Shown: piece after piece, positions 59,567 to 64,000 of the stretch
Layout of the letters: every line of letters starts with the position of its first letter
Position numbering within the stretch: the first letter of the stretch is position 1
Origin: Bacillota bacterium
GTDB lineage: Bacteria; Bacillota; Clostridia; Christensenellales; Aristaeellaceae
Length of the DNA stretch: 64,000 nucleotides
NCBI GenBank assembly: GCA_023444095.1
Contig: JAEZRP010000045.1
Coordinates: 1 to 64,000, forward strand
Direction: 5' to 3'
The notes under the pieces: generated by a model
Database searches by the model: none
What the model saw: the letters and a program-made list of their open reading frames with translations, nothing else
What the model was told of the DNA's origin: nothing
Position numbers and translations under genes: made by a program

Positions 59567-59625
59567 CGCAAGGGACCCCAATCCGCCTCTGGCGGTCCGG
59601 GCAGAGTTCCGGCGTCCCTCGTCCC
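59567..59625 (-). repeat. stop-adjacent hairpin repeat, copy 6 (inverted)
   Basis: Immediately after the stop of the GDPD gene, the minus strand reads GACGAGGGACGCCGGAACTC, TGCCCGGACC and GGGGTCCCTTGC, resembling copies 1 and 2. Confidence 0.5.
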
Positions 59626-61437
59626 CTACCTCCCCACCGCAGCGAGCGCAGACTTCACACGGTCTGTAATGATGTAATCGACGCCCGCGCGGTGGGCGGA
59701 GCGGATGTTTCCGAGCTTGTTGACCGTCCAGACGCCGACGCGCACGCCCGCGTTGTGCAGGTCCGCGACGTAGACCTCGTCGACAAGCTTGGCATAGGGC
59801 AGCATGAGGTCAATGGCATAACTTGTGGCAAAACCCGCGGGGTCCCTGATGTCGGCGACGTAGAGGTAGCCGATGGAAGCGGCAGGTTCTGCGGCGCGCA
59901 CGGCGCTCAGAGCGTTGAGGGAAAAGGAAATGAAAGTCGTCCGCTCAAGCATGCCCGCGCGGGCGACGGCCTCGACGCACGCGGCCTCGATGCCCGAGGC
60001 CTTCATCTCAAGAAGCAGCGAAACGGAGGTTCCGGAGAGGTATTCGAGAGCCTCATCCAGCGTGCAGATGGGCTGGCCCTTGAAGTTCACAGCCCGAAGC
60101 TGTTCGAGGGTCATGCGGGAGACGAAGCCCGCGGAGGTGCTGGTGCGGTTGATGCTCGAATCGTGCATGAGAACGAGCGCGCCGTCCTTTGTCATGCGCA
60201 CGTCGATTTCGACGGCATCCGCTCCGTCGGCGACCGCGCCCTGGAGCGCGGCGAGGCTGTTCTCGGTGCCGTTCCCGGCCCCGCCCCGGTGCGCCGCAAT
60301 GAGCGTCGCGTAGGCGTCCCCGTAGCGGTCGACTGAAATATCGACGCGCATGCTCACCCGATGCGCAGTGAGGGTGATGTACGTCTCGCCGCGCTTCAGG
60401 GGATACAGGATGCCGCCCTTGACGCAGGCGATGTCCGGATCGGCGCAGTCGATGTCGATGTAGCCTGCGTATCCCTCGCCCGCCTCCGTCTCCGCGCCGA
60501 CCTCGAACGCCATGGGCACGCCCGCGACGGCGTCGATCCGCTCCGGCGCGACGATGCGCGCGGGCGGGTCGAACACGACGACCGCGCACTCGTCCGTGCG
60601 CCCGTTGTAGGTCGATGCCGTGAGAACCGCCTCGCCCGCAGAGACGCCGGTCACCCGACCCTTGGAGTCGACGCGCGCGACCGACCGATCGGAGGACGAA
60701 TAGCGCACGATCGCGCCTGCCCCGCTTGAGAGCCTCACGGACGTCGGCACGGACTCGCCCACGTAGGCGACGATGGAATCCGACTTGAACCGGACGGACG
60801 TCGGCGCCTTTGCGACGGTCACGCTCAGGGTATCCTTCGCCCCGTTGTGCGCGCGCACGGTGATCGTAGCAGCACCGCTCTTCTTCGCGTGCACGAGCCC
60901 GTTCTCATCGACCTGCGCGACGGACGCGTTCGAAGACCTGTATGTATAGCTCGTTCGGCTCCCAGCCGAGATGACGGGCGCAATGGCGTAGACCTCGCCG
61001 CGCCCGAGCTTCACGGACGGCGGACTTACGATGAGCACCGACGGCGCCGGCAGCACCCGGACGGCCACTTCCGCTTCGTGTCCGCCGTAGGACGCGCCGT
61101 GCAGGACGCACGCGCCTTCGGAGATGGCGGTCACAAGTCCGCCCGGTCCGACGGTGGCGATTCCCGGATCGGAGGATGTCCATTCGACGCCCATCGCGTT
61201 CTGCGTGCCATCCACGGAATAGGCGAGCCGCTTTTCGTCGCCCACGCCGATCTCAAATACGCCCGGGGCGAGCGAGATCGCGCCCATGGTCTCGGCGCTC
61301 GCGCCGAAGGAGAGGCCGGATGCGTCGAGCACCTCCGGCGGGAAGGCGAACTGGAGCGCCTCGTCGGCGATCGGTGCCGCGAATAGCACACCGATCAGCA
61401 AAATCGCGATGAAAAGGGCGAGCTTGCGCGGCGACAT
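59626..61437 (-). CDS. secreted glycerophosphodiester phosphodiesterase with bacterial Ig-like domains
   Basis: A 603-residue exported protein: signal/anchor helix (LALFIAILLIGVLFAAPIA), three or four BIG2-type Ig-like repeats (about 50-300: VEWTSSDPGIATVGPGGLVTAIS, SSNASVAQVDENGLVHAKKSG, YSSSDRSVARVDSKGRVTGVS), then a GDPD barrel from about 385: IAAHRGGAGNGTENSLAALQGAV, VEIDVRMTKDGALVLMHDSSINRT and LLLEMKA. It would release glycerol phosphate from glycerophosphodiesters or teichoic-acid fragments at the cell surface. The ribosome site GGAGGTG precedes the start. Confidence 0.88.
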   Translation of the reverse strand: MSPRKLALFIAILLIGVLFAAPIADEALQFAFPPEVLDASGLSFGASAETMGAISLAPGVFEIGVGDEKRLAYSVDGTQNAMGVEWTSSDPGIATVGPGGLVTAISEGACVLHGASYGGHEAEVAVRVLPAPSVLIVSPPSVKLGRGEVYAIAPVISAGSRTSYTYRSSNASVAQVDENGLVHAKKSGAATITVRAHNGAKDTLSVTVAKAPTSVRFKSDSIVAYVGESVPTSVRLSSGAGAIVRYSSSDRSVARVDSKGRVTGVSAGEAVLTASTYNGRTDECAVVVFDPPARIVAPERIDAVAGVPMAFEVGAETEAGEGYAGYIDIDCADPDIACVKGGILYPLKRGETYITLTAHRVSMRVDISVDRYGDAYATLIAAHRGGAGNGTENSLAALQGAVADGADAVEIDVRMTKDGALVLMHDSSINRTSTSAGFVSRMTLEQLRAVNFKGQPICTLDEALEYLSGTSVSLLLEMKASGIEAACVEAVARAGMLERTTFISFSLNALSAVRAAEPAASIGYLYVADIRDPAGFATSYAIDLMLPYAKLVDEVYVADLHNAGVRVGVWTVNKLGNIRSAHRAGVDYIITDRVKSALAAVGR

Positions 61438-61470
61438 CCGATCACCTCCGTTTCATCCTATGTAAAAAAT

Positions 61471-62205
61471 TCAAATCAGTCCCATCGCGCTGGTTGCGAC
61501 AAGCAGGATCCCCGAGAGCGCGAGAAGCCCCATAATGACCTTCCGGACGAACGGCGCGGGCAAAACGCCAGCGAGCTTCGTTCCGATCAAGAGGCCCAGC
61601 AGCATGAAGGGCGCGAGCTTCAAAACCGATTGGAGAACATCCGTCGTGAAGATTTCCGTCGCGAAGTAGAGCGCCGCGCGAAAGACGTCCACCAGAATAA
61701 AGACAAAACACACGTTCGCTCGAAACTCGGCGGGCGTGTCCGTGGTGCGTGAAACGTATGCCACCAGCAGCGCGCCGATGCCGTACATGCCGCACATGAC
61801 GCCGGAAACCAGCCCGATGAACACCAGGAGCGGCTTCGAGGGCTTGAGGCGCAGCCTCTCCATGACGAGCGTCTGAACCGCAACCAGCGTGATTCCGATT
61901 CCGAAGAACGTCTTGATGAGCGCCGGATCGCCCGACTTCAGAAACAGAGCGCCGGGGACGCAGCCCAGCATCATCAGGACCGACAGCGGCACGACCACGC
62001 GCCACTTGAACCCCTTCCGCTCGCGCAGGGCAATGAATATGTTTGGCCCCGTGCCCAAGATGATCTCGATCGGCGTGATCGAAAGGTTGTTCGCGAAAAA
62101 GCTCATCACGGTTGAAAATACCAGCGTGTTCGCGAAGCCCGTAATCCCCTTCACCGTGTAGGCGAGCAGGACCGCGAAGGCGGAAATCGCGTATGAAAAC
62201 GTCAT
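61471..62205 (-). CDS. TauE/SafE-family sulfite/anion exporter-like membrane protein
   Basis: A 244-residue membrane protein with seven to eight helices in two halves. The first half has KGITGFANTLVFSTVMSFF and the second half GLVSGVMCGMYGIGALLVAY; the repeated G-x-(T/M)-G-x-G patterns are the family hallmark. Members move sulfite, sulfoacetate or other small anions; the specificity here is unknown. It overlaps the DUF1294 gene by four bases. Confidence 0.85.
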   Translation of the reverse strand: MTFSYAISAFAVLLAYTVKGITGFANTLVFSTVMSFFANNLSITPIEIILGTGPNIFIALRERKGFKWRVVVPLSVLMMLGCVPGALFLKSGDPALIKTFFGIGITLVAVQTLVMERLRLKPSKPLLVFIGLVSGVMCGMYGIGALLVAYVSRTTDTPAEFRANVCFVFILVDVFRAALYFATEIFTTDVLQSVLKLAPFMLLGLLIGTKLAGVLPAPFVRKVIMGLLALSGILLVATSAMGLI

Positions 62206-62483
62206 GCGGTCACCGCCGCGATCAGAACCACATCGAGGATCAGAAACGCGGGAACCAGAAATTGAAACAGGGGCTTGCGCGTCTTATGGCGAAACATCCG
62301 CATGCCCAGGAGCGCGCCCGGCCCGCCGAAAAGGGCCGAAAGAAGGAGCGTCCGCTCCCGAATCCGGAACGCGCCGCGAACGGCGCGCCGCTTGTCGAGG
62401 CCAAATAGAAAAAAAGAAACGACGCTCATTGCCGCCACAGCGACGTACGCGGGAATTCTCAGAAAGTCTAAAATGTGCTTCAC
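62202..62483 (-). CDS. DUF1294-family small membrane protein
   Basis: A 93-residue protein with the family core SFFLFGLDKRRAVRGAFRIRERTLLLSALFGGPGALLGMRMFRHKTRKPLF and about three membrane segments. The GTG at 62483 is taken as the start because a strong promoter (62497-62525) lies just upstream of it; the ATG at 62531 is before that promoter. The ribosome site is weak. Confidence 0.8.
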   Translation of the reverse strand: MKHILDFLRIPAYVAVAAMSVVSFFLFGLDKRRAVRGAFRIRERTLLLSALFGGPGALLGMRMFRHKTRKPLFQFLVPAFLILDVVLIAAVTA

Positions 62484-62496
62484 CTTCTTCGTACAA

Positions 62497-62525
62497 ATTA
62501 TATCAATTTCCCTGATATATTGCAA
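62497..62525 (-). promoter_or_regulatory. sigma-A type promoter of the DUF1294-tauE transcript
   Basis: On the minus strand TTGCAA (62520-62525), a 17-base spacer and a perfect TATAAT (62497-62502). Transcription would begin close to the GTG start, giving a very short leader. Confidence 0.7.
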
Positions 62526-62618
62526 TCCCAATCGCGCCGCGGGCGCCGACGACCGTAACCGCTCCGCCTTTTCCGGGCCGCTCCGGCACGGTTTTACAAT
62601 TTCCTGACCGCCCCCGTA

Positions 62619-62646
62619 TTGGCGCTTGATTCCCTCGCTCTATAAT
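62619..62646 (+). promoter_or_regulatory. sigma-A type promoter of the alkaline phosphatase gene
   Basis: TTGGCG (62619-62624), 16 bases, TATAAT (62641-62646), 34 bases before the start. No PhoP box was noticed upstream. Confidence 0.65.
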
Positions 62647-62680
62647 GAACCTGAATCAATGAAGAATGCGAGGGATCACC

Positions 62681-64000
62681 ATGAAAAGGCTTTTGGCTAT
62701 CGTTCTCGCCGCGCTCCTTCTCCTGACCGCCGCTACGGCGTTCGCCGAGGGAGAAGCCGCGACCACGCCCAAGTACGTGTTTATGTTCATCGGCGACGGC
62801 ATGGGCGCGCCGCAGGTAAACGCGACCGAATACTACCTCGGCACCATTCAGAACCCCGACGCCGAAATGCCCGTTCTCGCGCCCCTCTCCTTCACCGGCT
62901 TCCCGAGCGTGGGCATCATGACGACCTATGACGCGACTTCCTTCTGCCCGGACTCCGCCTCCACCGCCACTTCCATGGCGTCCGGTGAAAAGACGCTCTC
63001 CGGCGTCGTCAACTATTCCATCGACGGCACCGCCCCCTTCAAGCTCATTACCGAGTACGCCAAGGAAGCCGGCATGAAGGTCGGCGTCGTCTCCTCGGTG
63101 TCGCTCGACCACGCGACCCCCGCCGCCTACTACGCCAAGGCGCAGAGCCGCAGCGAGTACTACAACATCGCCTCCCAGGGCCTGACCGGCACGACGCTCG
63201 ACTTCCTCGGCGGCGGCAACTACCTGAAGCCCGACGGCGACGACGGCACGAGCGCGAACCTCATGAACCTCGCGGCCGAGAACGGTTGGAACGTTTTGAA
63301 CGACGGCCGGTCCATCCTGGCCGTGACCGCGGAATCCGGAAGGACGCTGGCGCTCTCCCCCGACCTCGGCGACAGCAAGGCCATGGTGTATGACATCGAC
63401 CGCGCCGAGGATCAGTTGAGCCTCGCCGACATGACCCGGGCCGCGATCAGCAGCCTCACGGGCGACGACGGCTTCTTCCTCATGGTCGAGGGCGGCAAGA
63501 TCGACTGGAGCTGCCACGCAAACGACGCGGCCACCAGCATTCACGAGACGATCGCATTCTCAGACGCCGTACAGGTCGCGATCGACTTCTACGCAGCGCA
63601 TCCCGACGAGACGCTCATCATCGTCACCGGCGACCACGAGACCGGCGGCATGACCATCGGCTTCGCGACCACCGCATACGCCACGCACTTTAGCTACCTT
63701 GCCAGCCAGACCATGTCCTTCGAGGCGTTCACGGGCAAGGTTTCAGAAATGCGCGAGGCGGGCGCGGACTTCGACGGCGCGCTCGCGGCGATCAAGGACG
63801 CGTTCGGGCTCACCACCGAGGCGGATCAGGCTCTGACGCTCACCGGGGACGAGCTTTCGAAAATCAAGGCGGCGTTCGAGCTGAGCATGCTCCCCTCAGA
63901 CGAGCGCGTGCTGGGCGACGCGGAGGCGCTGCTCTACGGCGGCTACGATCCGCTCACCATGGCGTGCAGCCACATCCTGAACAACAAGGCGGGCGTTGAC
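62681..64000 (+). CDS. phoA: alkaline phosphatase, secreted (C-terminus beyond window)
   Basis: The frame is open from ATG 62681 to the window edge, 440 codons, and is therefore partial. A signal peptide (MKRLLAIVLAALLLLTAATAFA) leads into the PhoA fold: metal-binding IGDGMG near 38, the phosphoserine motif DSAS at 91-94, then VSLDHATPAAYYA, MVEGGKIDWSCHAND and VTGDHETGG. It removes phosphate from many monoesters outside the cell with two zinc ions and one magnesium ion. It stands divergent from the DUF1294-tauE unit. The good ribosome site GCGAGGGAT fixes the start. Confidence 0.92.
   Translation, partial: MKRLLAIVLAALLLLTAATAFAEGEAATTPKYVFMFIGDGMGAPQVNATEYYLGTIQNPDAEMPVLAPLSFTGFPSVGIMTTYDATSFCPDSASTATSMASGEKTLSGVVNYSIDGTAPFKLITEYAKEAGMKVGVVSSVSLDHATPAAYYAKAQSRSEYYNIASQGLTGTTLDFLGGGNYLKPDGDDGTSANLMNLAAENGWNVLNDGRSILAVTAESGRTLALSPDLGDSKAMVYDIDRAEDQLSLADMTRAAISSLTGDDGFFLMVEGGKIDWSCHANDAATSIHETIAFSDAVQVAIDFYAAHPDETLIIVTGDHETGGMTIGFATTAYATHFSYLASQTMSFEAFTGKVSEMREAGADFDGALAAIKDAFGLTTEADQALTLTGDELSKIKAAFELSMLPSDERVLGDAEALLYGGYDPLTMACSHILNNKAGVD

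Noticed and set aside
62594..63544. Minus-strand frame of 316 codons
   Set aside because: Antisense to the alkaline phosphatase gene, whose catalytic motifs are complete on the plus strand.

Overview
The window looks like chromosomal DNA of a Gram-positive Clostridia-like bacterium (Firmicutes). The evidence is strong AGGAGG-type ribosome binding sites, several TTG/GTG starts, sigma-A promoters with 17-base spacers, LexA boxes of the Bacillus/Clostridium type, BclA/BclB-like collagen proteins typical of spore surfaces, a sigma-K-like promoter, a butyrate kinase, and two perfect parS sites. WalJ (YycJ) and parS suggest that the right third lies in the origin-proximal domain. The exact genus cannot be told from the sequence; a Christensenellales-type gut or rumen Clostridium is a guess.

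Region 1 (1-17.7 kb) is accessory and of mixed base composition. It holds an IS256-type transposase start cut by the window edge, an AT-rich SIR2-domain protein that is probably a defence effector, two small conserved unknown genes, two decaying secreted or membrane protein genes, and two intact secreted proteins. It continues with a solute-binding-like protein, a three-gene cassette of unknown function (9.1-13.1 kb), a Y-family DNA polymerase, a CmpB-like membrane protein, an unusual ACT-domain/butyrate kinase fusion and an IS3-family remnant.

Region 2 (17.7-28.6 kb) is a coherent regulon. A LacI-type repressor and a ribokinase diverge from a nucleoside hydrolase, a complete Opp/Dpp-type ABC importer (two permeases, two ATPases, binding protein), two micro-genes and a uroporphyrinogen-decarboxylase-like protein. 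Matching LacI-type operators sit just downstream of both divergent promoters. The simplest reading is uptake and cleavage of a nucleoside-like compound, with phosphorylation of the released ribose.

Region 3 (28.6-40.7 kb) begins with an SOS-controlled gene of unknown function carrying two LexA boxes in its promoter. It is bracketed by two 3' fragments of tRNA-Arg(ACG) in direct orientation, the footprints of integrated elements. Between them are a KdpD/KdpE-like two-component system, a Trk/Ktr potassium-uptake operon with a 33-residue membrane micro-gene, a divergent MocR regulator with an EamA transporter and a B3/4-domain protein, and a metallo-beta-lactamase-fold protein.

Region 4 (40.7-44.3 kb) has two collagen-like surface proteins and a membrane-anchored version of their shared N-terminal domain, the last behind a sigma-K-like promoter.

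Region 5 (44.3-64 kb) is GC-rich housekeeping-type DNA. It contains a nucleotidyltransferase/histidine-phosphatase fusion, a membrane protein, a frameshifted GNAT gene, WalJ, a radical SAM enzyme, a heterodimeric ABC exporter, and a metallophosphoesterase flanked by parS sites. Further right are a membrane-anchored beta-propeller-like protein, CvpA, an L,D-transpeptidase, a MazG-like protein, secreted hydrolases, TauE, DUF1294 and an alkaline phosphatase cut by the right edge. A family of GC-rich hairpin repeats sits mostly just after stop codons in this region.
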